DNA from: Cacconaster sp033811195
GTDB taxonomy: Bacteria; Bacteroidota; Bacteroidia; Bacteroidales; UBA932
Reading direction: 5' to 3'
Assembly (NCBI GenBank): GCA_033811195.1
Contig: JAPXOZ010000011.1
Span: forward strand, 11,840 to 75,839
Length of the DNA: 64,000 nucleotides
The notes under the pieces are model-generated. The model saw nothing but the letters and a program-made list of their open reading frames with translations, was not told the DNA's origin and made no database searches. Of this stretch, positions 43,761-52,629 are shown piece after piece. Within the stretch, counting starts at the first letter, position 1; each line of letters begins with the position of its first letter. A program made the translations under genes and the position numbers.

Positions 43761-44666
43761 ATGACAAATCCATACAATATCAAGGGTCCCTACAATCCCA
43801 ATGCTCCTAAAAAGGAGCCTCAAAAAAAAAGAACCATTCTCGACCTCGACGAGAAGCAACTTGCCAATGTAGATAAAATTATCGCCATTGCCTCCGGTAA
43901 AGGCGGCGTCGGTAAATCCACCGTTGCAGTCAATCTGGCAATTACCCTTGCCCGTATGGGCTACAAAGTGGGCCTCGCCGATGCCGACGTTTATGGCCCT
44001 TCAGTGCCCAAAATGACAGGTACAGAAGGAAAAGTTCCCGAAGTTGAGATCTATGATGCACAAGGTAATCCTGTGGAAGATTATGGTCAGTACACCGAGG
44101 ATTGCAGTGAGATTATCCTCCCTATAGAGAAATTTGGTGTAAAATGGATGTCAATAGGTTATTTCGCCCGACCCGAACAGGCGCTGATCTGGCGTGGCCC
44201 AATGGCTTGCAACGCCCTCAAACAGATGATTCTTCAGGTAAAATGGGGTGAACTGGACTTTCTATTGGTAGACCTTCCTCCGGGGACCGGAGATATCCAT
44301 ATTTCGCTCGTACATGACATACCGCTGGATGGGGCAATCATTGTCAGTACCCCACAGGCCGTAGCTCTTACCGACGTGGAAAAAGGCGTAAACCTTTTCA
44401 GAAATGAAAATATCAACAAGCATATCTACGGCATTATAGAGAATATGTCCTGGTTTACTCCTGCAGAACTGCCGGAAAACAGATATTACATCTTCGGAAA
44501 AGATGGCTGTAAAGCAATGGCTGAAAAATATAACCTGCCCCTACTGGGACAGGTTCCTTTGGTACAAAGTATCCGTGAGGGAGGCGACGAAGGCAATCCC
44601 GCCGCTCTCCACGACGGACCTCTCTTTGACGCTATGAAAGCAGCCGCTTTACAATTGTTGAAATAA
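43761..44666 (+). CDS. Mrp/NBP35 family Fe-S carrier ATPase, without N-terminal MIP18 domain
   Basis: A 301-residue P-loop protein involved in Fe-S cluster delivery. It has IASGKGGVGKSTVAVNLA (deviant Walker A), DADVYGPSVPKM, LVDLPPGTGDIHIS and ENMSWFTPAELPENRYYIFG. The CxxC found in many Mrp proteins is absent, as in other Bacteroidota. Bacteroides homologues carry an additional N-terminal domain of about 90 residues (DUF59/MIP18); here only a short lead (MTNPYNIKGPYNPNAPKK) comes before the ATPase, and the sequence upstream is heptamer repeat. Its 3' end overlaps yqeY by 35 nt. Confidence 0.9.
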   Translation: MTNPYNIKGPYNPNAPKKEPQKKRTILDLDEKQLANVDKIIAIASGKGGVGKSTVAVNLAITLARMGYKVGLADADVYGPSVPKMTGTEGKVPEVEIYDAQGNPVEDYGQYTEDCSEIILPIEKFGVKWMSIGYFARPEQALIWRGPMACNALKQMILQVKWGELDFLLVDLPPGTGDIHISLVHDIPLDGAIIVSTPQAVALTDVEKGVNLFRNENINKHIYGIIENMSWFTPAELPENRYYIFGKDGCKAMAEKYNLPLLGQVPLVQSIREGGDEGNPAALHDGPLFDAMKAAALQLLK

Positions 44667-45081
44667 GACGGCCATCAGCCTGCCCTGCAAGGGCTTTGGT
44701 GGCCACTCCCATGACTTTGCCCATGTCGGCCGGCGATTTTGCCCCGACCTGGGCAATTATATTTTTGAGAGCCTCTTCAACCTCTTTTTCGCTCAACTGT
44801 ACGGGGAGATATTTTTCCATTATAGCAGCCTCGGCCAGCTCCGCTTCAGCAAGCTCTGGACGTGACTGCTCAGTGTAGATGGCCGCGCTCTCTTTGCGCT
44901 GCTTTACAAGCTTCTGAATGATTTTGATAATGTCGGCATCGGTAAGTTCGTCTGATGCACCTGCCGCTGTTTTTGCCAGCATGATGGCTGCCTTGATCCC
45001 CCTTATGGAGGCCAGGGCAGTCGCATTCTTGGCAAACATTGCAGCTTTAAGATCCTCCTGTATCTGTTTTTCCAAAGCCAT
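44632..45081 (-). CDS. GatB/YqeY domain-containing protein
   Basis: A 149-residue helical protein: IQEDLKAAMFAKN at the start, KLVKQRKESAAIYTEQSRPELAEAE, and the C-terminal DMGKVMGVATKALAGQADGRLISTIVKRLL, the tail-like domain also found in GatB. It may touch tRNA, but its role is not settled. It follows the S46 gene by 27 nt and runs into the 3' end of mrp. Confidence 0.92.
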   Translation of the reverse strand: MALEKQIQEDLKAAMFAKNATALASIRGIKAAIMLAKTAAGASDELTDADIIKIIQKLVKQRKESAAIYTEQSRPELAEAELAEAAIMEKYLPVQLSEKEVEEALKNIIAQVGAKSPADMGKVMGVATKALAGQADGRLISTIVKRLLS

Positions 45082-45108
45082 TTTTATTTAGTTTTTATAG
45101 ATTCCTAA

Positions 45109-47250
45109 TTATTCCACTATATCCATCTCGTCGAGGAGATAGCCAGCTCCGCCAAATTTATCCATAATAAATAGGACGTAGCGGATATCGACATTGATAC
45201 AGCGTTGCAGTTCGGGCTCAAAAATTATATCACCAGACATCGCTTCCCAATTACCATCAAAGGCCAATCCGAGAAGTTCGCCATTGGCATTAAGTACGGG
45301 ACTGCCGGAATTACCGCCTGTGATATCGCCGTTAGTAATGAAACAGGCAGGCATTTCGCCGCTCGGCATGGCATATCTACCATAATCTTTAGCTCTATGA
45401 AGCTCTTTTAGCTTTTCAGGCACTATAAATTCCCAGTTGTCGGGGTCTTCCTTCTGCATCACGCCCTCAAGGGTTGTATAGTAATTGTAAACTACGGCAT
45501 CCTTGGGAGAATAGGGAAGCACTCTGCCATAAGTGAGTCGCATTGTGGAGTTGGCATCGGGATAAATGGCTTCACCCTCACGCATTTCGAGAGTTCCGGC
45601 AATATATGCTTTTTTGCCTTCGTCAAATATCTTCTGAGTGGAAGCAATCTTAGCGCGAAGAGGTGGAGTTGCTAAGCTAAAGGATTTTGCCAGCTCTACT
45701 GCAGGATCTTCTTCAATAGGAGTCTCCGTGGCTATGGCCTCAAGGACTTTCTTCTCGGATGTAAAAATAGAATTAGCGAAGATATGGTCTACATAAGCAT
45801 CTATATCCCCTGCAAATTTGCTCTCTATATCTTTGTAAAATGAGGGAAGGCTTTCCTCCAAGAGGCGTTCTTTTGCAATTTTGATCATCCCTTTTGAAAT
45901 CTTCCTGTCTGTAGATACCGAATAATCCTTATAGAAAGAGGCGATGCGACGGTCAAGCATATTGCAGTACTGCTCTTTCTCCTGATCGGTTGCAAAAGGA
46001 GTGGTGTAGAGACTATTGACCATAGATGCAATGGACATTATCTCTATACGTCCCACGCTCTCGGCGAGTGTGGTATATATGGTAAGAGCCTCTGCTCTCT
46101 CTTTAACGGCATAATTGATCTTGTCAAGTGCGTCGCCATATTTTTTGATACGGGACTTCTTTTTACCCACCCATTCCTTAAACTCGGCCTCTTCCTTTGC
46201 GCGACGTGATTCTACGTCAAGTTTTGCAAAGGTTTCATTCATTCCCATCCATTTTTTCCAGCCGTTGGAGGAGCCGCTATATTTGCTTGCATACTGGAGT
46301 TTCACTTTAGGATCGGCAAGCATATCCTCCATCATCAATTCCTGGCGCTTACCTCTGATATAGATGCTGATCGCATTGGAGATATCACGCTGCTCCACGA
46401 GCTCCGACTGTGTCATGAAACGGTTTGTGCGGCCTGGATAACCGATAATCATCGTGAAATCGTTGGGCTGAATGCCTTTGAGAGAAATTTTAAGATGTTG
46501 TTTTGGCCTGTAGGGCACGTTGTCGGGAGAATAGGGTGCGGGGTTGTTGTCTTTGTCCGCATATACCCTGAACATAGCAAAGTCGCCGGTATGACGAGGC
46601 CACATCCAGTTGTCGGTATCCGCTCCGAATTTGCCGATTGAAGAAGGAGGGGCACCCACAAAACGGATATCATTATAGACTTTTGATACTACGAGGTAGT
46701 AAGCATTTCCGCCATACATAGAATAGACTCTGGCACGGAGATATTTGTTGTCACCTACAGCCTTGCCTGTAAGATTGGCTTCGAGTTGTTTCATTGCCTC
46801 AGTGCTATCTTTTGCGGTTTTTGCCTTTTTAAGCACCTTCTCAACATCTTTTGTAACATCGGTCATGCTCTCGAGGAATGTCACGGTGAGACCCTCTGCA
46901 GGAAGTTCCTGTGAGCGGTCCATCGCCCAATAACCATCAGCGAGATAGTCATTCTCAATGGAGCTCAGACGCTGTATGGAACCGTAGCCACAATGGTGAT
47001 TGGTCACTAAAAGACCCTCTGAAGAGATGATTTCGGCTGTACAACCACCACCGAAGTGCACTATTGCGTCCTTGATGGAAGAATTGTTGATACTGTAAAT
47101 CTCTTCTGCCGAAAGTTTGAGACCCATCTGTTGCATTGTTTTAATATTCATCTTTTTCAGCAACGGGAGAAGCCACATTCCTTCGTCGGCACGCATCGGT
47201 GCAATCGCAAAAATCAGTGCGAGAAGGGATACGATTGTAATTTTCTTCAT
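45109..47250 (-). CDS. S46 family dipeptidyl-peptidase, DPP7-like
   Basis: A 713-residue secreted serine exopeptidase that removes dipeptides from the N-termini of peptides, a key step in amino-acid use by asaccharolytic Bacteroidota. It has a signal peptide (MKKITIVSLLALIFAIAPMRA), DEGMWLLPLL, the catalytic His in VTNHHCGYG, and the catalytic Ser in GGNSGSPVLN. Eighteen residues after that Ser is Gly (FDGNW), the state known for DPP7 (hydrophobic P1); DPP11, which prefers acidic P1, has Arg there. The start at 47250 fits the signal peptide better than 47268. Confidence 0.9.
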   Translation of the reverse strand: MKKITIVSLLALIFAIAPMRADEGMWLLPLLKKMNIKTMQQMGLKLSAEEIYSINNSSIKDAIVHFGGGCTAEIISSEGLLVTNHHCGYGSIQRLSSIENDYLADGYWAMDRSQELPAEGLTVTFLESMTDVTKDVEKVLKKAKTAKDSTEAMKQLEANLTGKAVGDNKYLRARVYSMYGGNAYYLVVSKVYNDIRFVGAPPSSIGKFGADTDNWMWPRHTGDFAMFRVYADKDNNPAPYSPDNVPYRPKQHLKISLKGIQPNDFTMIIGYPGRTNRFMTQSELVEQRDISNAISIYIRGKRQELMMEDMLADPKVKLQYASKYSGSSNGWKKWMGMNETFAKLDVESRRAKEEAEFKEWVGKKKSRIKKYGDALDKINYAVKERAEALTIYTTLAESVGRIEIMSIASMVNSLYTTPFATDQEKEQYCNMLDRRIASFYKDYSVSTDRKISKGMIKIAKERLLEESLPSFYKDIESKFAGDIDAYVDHIFANSIFTSEKKVLEAIATETPIEEDPAVELAKSFSLATPPLRAKIASTQKIFDEGKKAYIAGTLEMREGEAIYPDANSTMRLTYGRVLPYSPKDAVVYNYYTTLEGVMQKEDPDNWEFIVPEKLKELHRAKDYGRYAMPSGEMPACFITNGDITGGNSGSPVLNANGELLGLAFDGNWEAMSGDIIFEPELQRCINVDIRYVLFIMDKFGGAGYLLDEMDIVE

Positions 47251-47298
47251 ATTTAAAAAATTTGTCAAAAAAATGGTTTATTTTTAAGGTTTATCTTA

Positions 47299-47306
47299 CA
47301 AATGTA
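47299..47306 (-). promoter_or_regulatory. -7 box for the S46 peptidase-yqeY operon
   Basis: TACATTTG on the minus strand, 48 nt upstream of the ATG at 47250. It lies just left of the divergent glycerate kinase start. Confidence 0.4.
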
Positions 47307-47311
47307 CAGAA

Positions 47312-49015
47312 ATGGTTTCAAAAAGAAAAATATTGATTGTACCCGACAAATTCAAAGGTTCCTTGAGTGCTTTTCAAGTGGCAGATGCGCTCGAGGAGGC
47401 CATTAGAATGCGTGTGGTACACATTTCTGATCTGGAGATAGAGAAAATCCCAATGGCGGATGGTGGCGACGGATCGCTGGATGTGATGTGTGACGCACTT
47501 TCGAAGCATCCCTCATCCGAAGCGCAATTAGTGGAAGTGGAGTGTTGTGACCCACTCCGAAGGCCTCTTAAAGCACCTATGCTGCTCTTTCGTAGCAACG
47601 GCGAACAATGCGCCTTTATCGAGATGGCGCGATGCTGCGGATTGACATTACTTAAAGAAGAAGAGAGAGACCCGCTAAAGACCGACACCTTCGGACTCGG
47701 GCTGATGATTCGTGCTGCTGCCGAGACCGGTGCACGCAGAATTATTATCGGTATCGGAGGTAGTGCCACAAATGATATGGGCTACGGTATCTGGGGTGAA
47801 GGGGGAAGCATTCCTCCGGAAGAGATTGTACGTATGTGCGACACCATCACCTTTCAGGTAGCCTGCGATGTGGAGAATCCATTGCTGGGCTCAAACGGAG
47901 CTACTATGGTCTATGCTCCGCAGAAAGGAGCAAATTGGATGACCATCCCCCTACTGGAACAACGTATGGAACTCTATGCTGAAAAAGCTCACTCTTTGCT
48001 AAAATCATTTGGAGGAGAATTTGCCACACGCGCTTCTCATATAACCACTATCCCCGGCGGTGGAGCAGCAGGAGGACTCGGTGTCGCTTTCTACAGCTTT
48101 TTCAAAGCGGAACTTTTACCGGGATGGCAACTTTTTGCACAAATGATTTCACTTGAGGAAAAAATAGCCTCAGCAGAGACAATTATTACCGGTGAAGGTC
48201 GTTTTGATTCCCAAAGTTTGAGCGGTAAACTCATAGATGGCATCGCATCGCTCTGCAGTAAATACGGCAAGCGTCCGGTAGTAGTGTGTGGCGAGAGTCT
48301 GGTCAGTCCTGAACTACTCAGAAAACACAAAATAGGCAATGTTTATCAATTGATGGATATCGTCCCGGACAGAGAAACCTCTATTTCATCGGCAGAAATA
48401 TTACTCAAAGGTGTCGATCCCGCACTTATTGAGGTCGGATGCGATGAAGCGGGCCGCGGATGCCTTGCTGGACCGGTTTTCGCAGCAGCAGTGATCCTGC
48501 CCCGAGGTTTTTATCATCCGTTGTTAAACGATTCAAAACAGCTCAATGCTAACCAAAGAGAAGAATTACGGAAGATCATAGAGCGTGAAGCTGTAGCTTG
48601 GAGCGTAGCATCTGTTGATGCACAGGAGATTGACCGTATCAATATCCTCAATGCCTCTATCAAAGGAATGCACAAAGCCCTTGACGGTCTAAAGGATTCC
48701 AACGGAGAAAAGATTACTCCTTCGATAATATTTGTTGACGGCAACAGGTTCCTACCCTACAAGGAAATACCTCATCACTGTATAGTAAAAGGCGATAGTA
48801 AATTGAGCTGCATCGCAGCTGCTTCGATCCTGGCCAAAACCCACAGGGATGAATATATGCGCCACCTTGCAGCCGAATATCCCCAATACGGATGGGAGGA
48901 AAATATGGCCTATCCTACGGCAAAACACAGAGAGGCAATAGCACTTTACGGCCTTACTCCACAACATCGCCGTTCATTCAATATGACTGATAACCAATTG
49001 GATTTGCATATTTAA
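47312..49015 (+). CDS. Glycerate kinase - ribonuclease HII fusion
   Basis: A single 567-codon frame joins two complete enzymes. Residues 1 to about 365 are a class-I glycerate kinase (VPDKFKGSLSAFQVADAL, PMADGGDGSLD, GIGGSATNDMGYG, PGGGAAGGLGVA, TGEGRFDSQS), which phosphorylates D-glycerate. Residues about 370-567 are RNase HII (VGCDEAGRGCLAGPV with DEAGRG at 378-383, LNDSKQL, VDGNRF, AAASILAKTHRDEYM, YPTAKH), which removes RNA from RNA-DNA hybrids. No stop or frameshift separates them and the linker is almost nil. An in-frame ATG at 48353 could also give a free RNase HII of about 220 residues. The functions are not metabolically linked. Confidence 0.9.
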   Translation: MVSKRKILIVPDKFKGSLSAFQVADALEEAIRMRVVHISDLEIEKIPMADGGDGSLDVMCDALSKHPSSEAQLVEVECCDPLRRPLKAPMLLFRSNGEQCAFIEMARCCGLTLLKEEERDPLKTDTFGLGLMIRAAAETGARRIIIGIGGSATNDMGYGIWGEGGSIPPEEIVRMCDTITFQVACDVENPLLGSNGATMVYAPQKGANWMTIPLLEQRMELYAEKAHSLLKSFGGEFATRASHITTIPGGGAAGGLGVAFYSFFKAELLPGWQLFAQMISLEEKIASAETIITGEGRFDSQSLSGKLIDGIASLCSKYGKRPVVVCGESLVSPELLRKHKIGNVYQLMDIVPDRETSISSAEILLKGVDPALIEVGCDEAGRGCLAGPVFAAAVILPRGFYHPLLNDSKQLNANQREELRKIIEREAVAWSVASVDAQEIDRINILNASIKGMHKALDGLKDSNGEKITPSIIFVDGNRFLPYKEIPHHCIVKGDSKLSCIAAASILAKTHRDEYMRHLAAEYPQYGWEENMAYPTAKHREAIALYGLTPQHRRSFNMTDNQLDLHI

Positions 49016-49034
49016 TGCAAAAAACCTAAATTTG
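49003..49034 (+). promoter_or_regulatory. Promoter of the EF-G2 gene
   Basis: -33 TTTG (49003-49006), 20-bp spacer, -7 TAAATTTG (49027-49034). The -33 lies in the last codons of the fusion gene. The predicted leader is about 65 nt and A+T-rich. Confidence 0.6.
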
Positions 49035-49104
49035 TGGGCTAATTTTCGACAGAAAAACAGTGTTGGAATCAAACAAATAAAAATATTTAAAATCGATCTA
49101 TAAA

Positions 49105-51222
49105 ATGAAAACTTACCCCACAGACAAGATCAGAAATGTCGTTCTAATGGGAGGTACAAAATCAGGCAAGACCACATTTGCCGAGGCTATACTTTTCGAG
49201 GGCAAGGTCATTGACCGCAGAGGTACAATTGAGGCTAAGAACACCGTTTCTGACAACACCGAAGTCGAGCAGATCTTCCAGCGCTCTATCTATTCCACTC
49301 CACTATTTGCAGAGTTCATGGACCACAAGCTGAACATAATCGACGCACCCGGTGCTGACGATTTCATAGGTGGAGTGGTATCCGCAATGAAGGTGTGCGA
49401 CTCCGGTATAATGCTCATAAATGCACAGCAGGGTGTTGAGGTTGGTACCGAGATTCACGGACGCTATGCTGAGGAGCGCAATTTCCCCGTAGTGATTGCA
49501 GTCAATCAACTCGAAACCGAGAAAGCCAACTGGGACAACACTATTGACAGTATCCACCAGGCATTCGGTTCAAAAGCCGTTGTATTCCAGTATCCGGTTA
49601 ATCCCGGTTTGGGCTTCGATAGCTTTATCGACGTCCTCACAATGAAGATGTACAAATACACAGATGAAAATGGCACACGCGAAGTACTCGATATTCCCGC
49701 AGACCAAATGGGTAAGGCAGAGGAGATGCGTGCAGAGCTGATGGAGATGGCTGCGGAGAGCGACGAGGCTTTGATGGAGAAATTTTTCGAAGAGGGGGAA
49801 CTTTCGGAAGAAGATATGAATAAAGGCCTCAACATCGGTTTTGTAAAAGGCGAACTCTATCCTATATTCTGCCTCTCGGCAAAGAAATGCATCGGCGTAA
49901 AGCGTCTCATGCAGTTTATGATAGATGTTGCCCCCGCTCCTTCGGAGAAAGTTGACGGACCTACCTCACTTTTCGTTTACAAATCATCCGTAGAACAACA
50001 CCTCGGTGATGTATCCTATTTCAAAGTAATGTCCGGTAAGATAGGCGAAGCTCAGGATTTGGTAAATCCTGTTACAGGCAACAAAGAGAGAGTTTCAGCT
50101 CTTTACGCTGTAGCCGGTAAGAAAAAAGAGAAAGTAACCGAACTTTTAGCCGGTGACCTGGGATGTACTGTAAAGCTTAGAAATGTAAAGACCAATCAGA
50201 CCCTTAACCAGCCCGGTTACGATGAAGTTGTGGAGCCCATAGTATTCCCTCCCTCCAGATATCGCACAGCCATCAAGGCAAAGGATGAGAAGGATGAGGA
50301 GAAGTTGGGTGAAGCTCTCAACCGTGCATCAGCAGAGGATCCCACATTGGTTGTGGAGTATTCCAAGGAACTTAAACAGACTATTCTCAACGGTCAGGGA
50401 GAGCAACACATCAATATTCTAAAATGGCACCTCAACAATACCAACAAACTTGAGATTGACCTATTCGCTCCGAAGATTCCCTATCGCGAGACCATTACAA
50501 AAGTTGCAAATGCCACATACCGTCATAGGAAACAATCCGGTGGTGCAGGACAGTTCGGTGAGGTTACTCTCCTTGTAGAGCCCATCGTAGAGGGAATTGA
50601 CACTACCGCTAAATTTAAGATTGACGGTAAAGAGCAGGTGCTCAACGTTAGAGCCAAAGAGGAGTTTGAACTCGATTGGGGAGGCAAATGGGAGTTCTAC
50701 AACTGCGTCGTGGGCGGTGCCATCGATACCAACTTCATGCCTGCCATCAAGAAGGGTATTATACAAAGATTGGAGGAAGGTCCTCTTACAGGCTCTTATG
50801 CCCGTGATATTCGTGTATTTGTATATGACGGCAAAATGCACCCGGTTGACTCCAAGGAGATCGCCTTTATCATAGCAGGCCGTAACGCCTTTAGGGAGGC
50901 CTTCAAGAATGCTGGTCCTAAGATTATGGAGCCCATCTATTTAGTGGAGATCCTTGTACCCGGGGACTGTATGGGAGACGTTATGAGCGACATCCAGAAC
51001 CGTCGCGGTATGATTGAGGGAATGAGCTCCAAGAAGGGCTTCCAGGTACTTCGCGCCCGCGTTCCACTGGCAGAACTTTACAGGTATTCCACCACTTTGA
51101 GCTCTCTAACTTCCGGCCGTGCAACCTTTACACAGGAGCTTGTCGAGTATCAGCAGGTACCTGCCGACATACAGGAAAAACTCCTCAAAGAATACGAAGC
51201 TGAGGCACAGGAAGAAGACTAG
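49105..51222 (+). CDS. EF-G paralogue lacking GTPase catalytic residues (EF-G2 type)
   Basis: A 705-residue EF-G-like protein with all five domains. The P-loop is kept (G16 to T23, GGTKSGKT), but other GTPase elements are lost: no RGIT switch I, G3 is DAPGADDF with Ala84 where the catalytic His should be, and NKxD is replaced by NQLE (134-137). Domains III-V keep GEQHINILKWHL and TSGRATFTQE. This matches the Bacteroides EF-G2 reported to support translation without GTP hydrolysis and to matter in gut colonisation. It has its own consensus promoter and is followed by a lolD-like ATPase whose GTG overlaps its stop by 1 nt. Confidence 0.88.
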   Translation: MKTYPTDKIRNVVLMGGTKSGKTTFAEAILFEGKVIDRRGTIEAKNTVSDNTEVEQIFQRSIYSTPLFAEFMDHKLNIIDAPGADDFIGGVVSAMKVCDSGIMLINAQQGVEVGTEIHGRYAEERNFPVVIAVNQLETEKANWDNTIDSIHQAFGSKAVVFQYPVNPGLGFDSFIDVLTMKMYKYTDENGTREVLDIPADQMGKAEEMRAELMEMAAESDEALMEKFFEEGELSEEDMNKGLNIGFVKGELYPIFCLSAKKCIGVKRLMQFMIDVAPAPSEKVDGPTSLFVYKSSVEQHLGDVSYFKVMSGKIGEAQDLVNPVTGNKERVSALYAVAGKKKEKVTELLAGDLGCTVKLRNVKTNQTLNQPGYDEVVEPIVFPPSRYRTAIKAKDEKDEEKLGEALNRASAEDPTLVVEYSKELKQTILNGQGEQHINILKWHLNNTNKLEIDLFAPKIPYRETITKVANATYRHRKQSGGAGQFGEVTLLVEPIVEGIDTTAKFKIDGKEQVLNVRAKEEFELDWGGKWEFYNCVVGGAIDTNFMPAIKKGIIQRLEEGPLTGSYARDIRVFVYDGKMHPVDSKEIAFIIAGRNAFREAFKNAGPKIMEPIYLVEILVPGDCMGDVMSDIQNRRGMIEGMSSKKGFQVLRARVPLAELYRYSTTLSSLTSGRATFTQELVEYQQVPADIQEKLLKEYEAEAQEED

Positions 51223-51875
51223 TGATTATAGCCGACCATATCAAAAAATCCTTCGGGACGCTTGTCGTCCTGAAGGATATTTGTTTTCAGGCAGATGCTG
51301 CCGAAGTTGTCAGCATTGTCGGAGCCAGTGGTGCCGGCAAATCTACTCTTCTGCACATTATCGGCACACTGTCCAAACCCGATAGCGGAAGGGTCATTAT
51401 TGACGGGACCGATGTTCTTTCCCTTTCGGATAAGGAACTGGCCCGCTTCCGCAACACCAGGATCGGATTTGTCTTTCAAGCACATCATCTGCTTCCTGAA
51501 TTTACAGCTATTGAGAATGTAATGATCCCCGCCCTTATTGCCGGCAAGAGTCGCAAAGTGGCCACTTCAGAGGCTATGGAATTGCTATGTCAGCTTGGTT
51601 TGGGTGAAAGGATAAATCACAAGCCGTCCGAGCTCAGTGGAGGAGAACAACAGCGTGTAGCTATTGCCCGCGCTTTGGTCAACCGTCCGGCAGTCCTTTT
51701 TGCAGATGAACCCTCAGGTAATCTCGATAGCAAAAACAAAGGCGAACTTCACCGTCTCTTTTTCGATCTTAGGGACAGATATGGCATCACTATCGTCATC
51801 GTCACTCACGACAAGGAGCTTGCGGCCCTCTCGGACAGGACCCTCGAAATGAAAGACGGGGAGTTTGTGGAATAG
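51222..51875 (+). CDS. ABC transporter ATP-binding protein, LolD/MacB-like
   Basis: A 217-residue ATPase. It has GASGAGKSTLLHIIGTL (Walker A), FVFQAHHLLPEFTAIENVMIP, LSGGEQQRVAIARAL (signature) and LFADEPSGNLDS (Walker B), the LolD/MacB pattern. It would energise an FtsX-type permease that extracts lipoproteins or exports substrates. No permease is adjacent; the FtsX-type permease at 57881-59119 is a possible partner. It starts with GTG at 51222. Confidence 0.88.
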   Translation: MIIADHIKKSFGTLVVLKDICFQADAAEVVSIVGASGAGKSTLLHIIGTLSKPDSGRVIIDGTDVLSLSDKELARFRNTRIGFVFQAHHLLPEFTAIENVMIPALIAGKSRKVATSEAMELLCQLGLGERINHKPSELSGGEQQRVAIARALVNRPAVLFADEPSGNLDSKNKGELHRLFFDLRDRYGITIVIVTHDKELAALSDRTLEMKDGEFVE

Positions 51876-51879
51876 TCGA

Positions 51880-52629
51880 ATGGGTACATTCAGATTCAAA
51901 AGATTCACTATCTCTAACGAGAAATCCGCTATGAAGGTCAACACCGATGGTGTGTTACTCGGCGCCTGGGTAGGCCTTCAACAAAACCCCGAGCTCTCTC
52001 CATCCCCCCTAAAAGTGCTGGATATCGGCACGGGTACGGGTGTCATAGCTCTGGTTATCACTCAACGCTGTGAAGGCAATGCCATTGTCACCGGTATTGA
52101 TATCGATTCCGATTCGGCGCAAGAGGCGGCCGAGAACTTTGCAAATTCCCCCTGGAGCGAAGTTCTGACTGCCTCTCACATATCATTTCAGGAGTTTATA
52201 GTCGGCTTTGGGACGGAGCGTTTTGATCTTGTGGTTTCCAATCCCCCCTATTTCGTAGACTCACAGAAGGCTCCTTCTCTCAGACGCAGCACGGCACGTC
52301 ATAACGATACTTTGGAATATGAGGAGGTCATTGATGGTACAATAAAGATTCTCTCCCCAGAAGGACGACTTGCACTGATTCTGCCTGTGGAGGAGAGCCG
52401 TATTTTCGAGCAAAAAGCCCGTCTGAAAGGGCTACAACTCACTCGCCTCTGTCTGGTAAGATCTTTACCCGATGCACCGCCTAAAAGAGCTCTGATGGAA
52501 TTTTCTTTCAGGGACAATCTATGTGAGAATAGAGCAGCAGTCACTCGTGAAGAGTTGGTTATACAAACAAAAAGCGACTTTACCCGAGAGTATAAGTCGC
52601 TTACCTGTGAGTTTTATCTCAATTTTTAA
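51880..52629 (+). CDS. trmN6: tRNA1(Val) adenine-37 N6-methyltransferase-like
   Basis: A 249-residue Rossmann methyltransferase. It has FKRFTISNEKSAMKVNTDGVLLGAW, the SAM motif VLDIGTGTGVIALVITQR, and the N6-adenine catalytic motif VVSNPPYF, as in TrmN6 (YfiC). The ATG at 51880 is 4 nt after the lolD stop; a TTG start at 51865 would overlap it. Its stop overlaps the convergent gene by 4 nt (TTAA). Confidence 0.87.
   Translation: MGTFRFKRFTISNEKSAMKVNTDGVLLGAWVGLQQNPELSPSPLKVLDIGTGTGVIALVITQRCEGNAIVTGIDIDSDSAQEAAENFANSPWSEVLTASHISFQEFIVGFGTERFDLVVSNPPYFVDSQKAPSLRRSTARHNDTLEYEEVIDGTIKILSPEGRLALILPVEESRIFEQKARLKGLQLTRLCLVRSLPDAPPKRALMEFSFRDNLCENRAAVTREELVIQTKSDFTREYKSLTCEFYLNF

Noticed and set aside
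43605..43859. Open frame of 84 codons on the minus strand with repeated Leu-Arg-Val-Ala-Ser-like residues
   Set aside because: It runs antisense through the heptamer tract and into mrp; the peptide repeats simply reflect the 7-bp DNA repeat. No promoter or family match seen.
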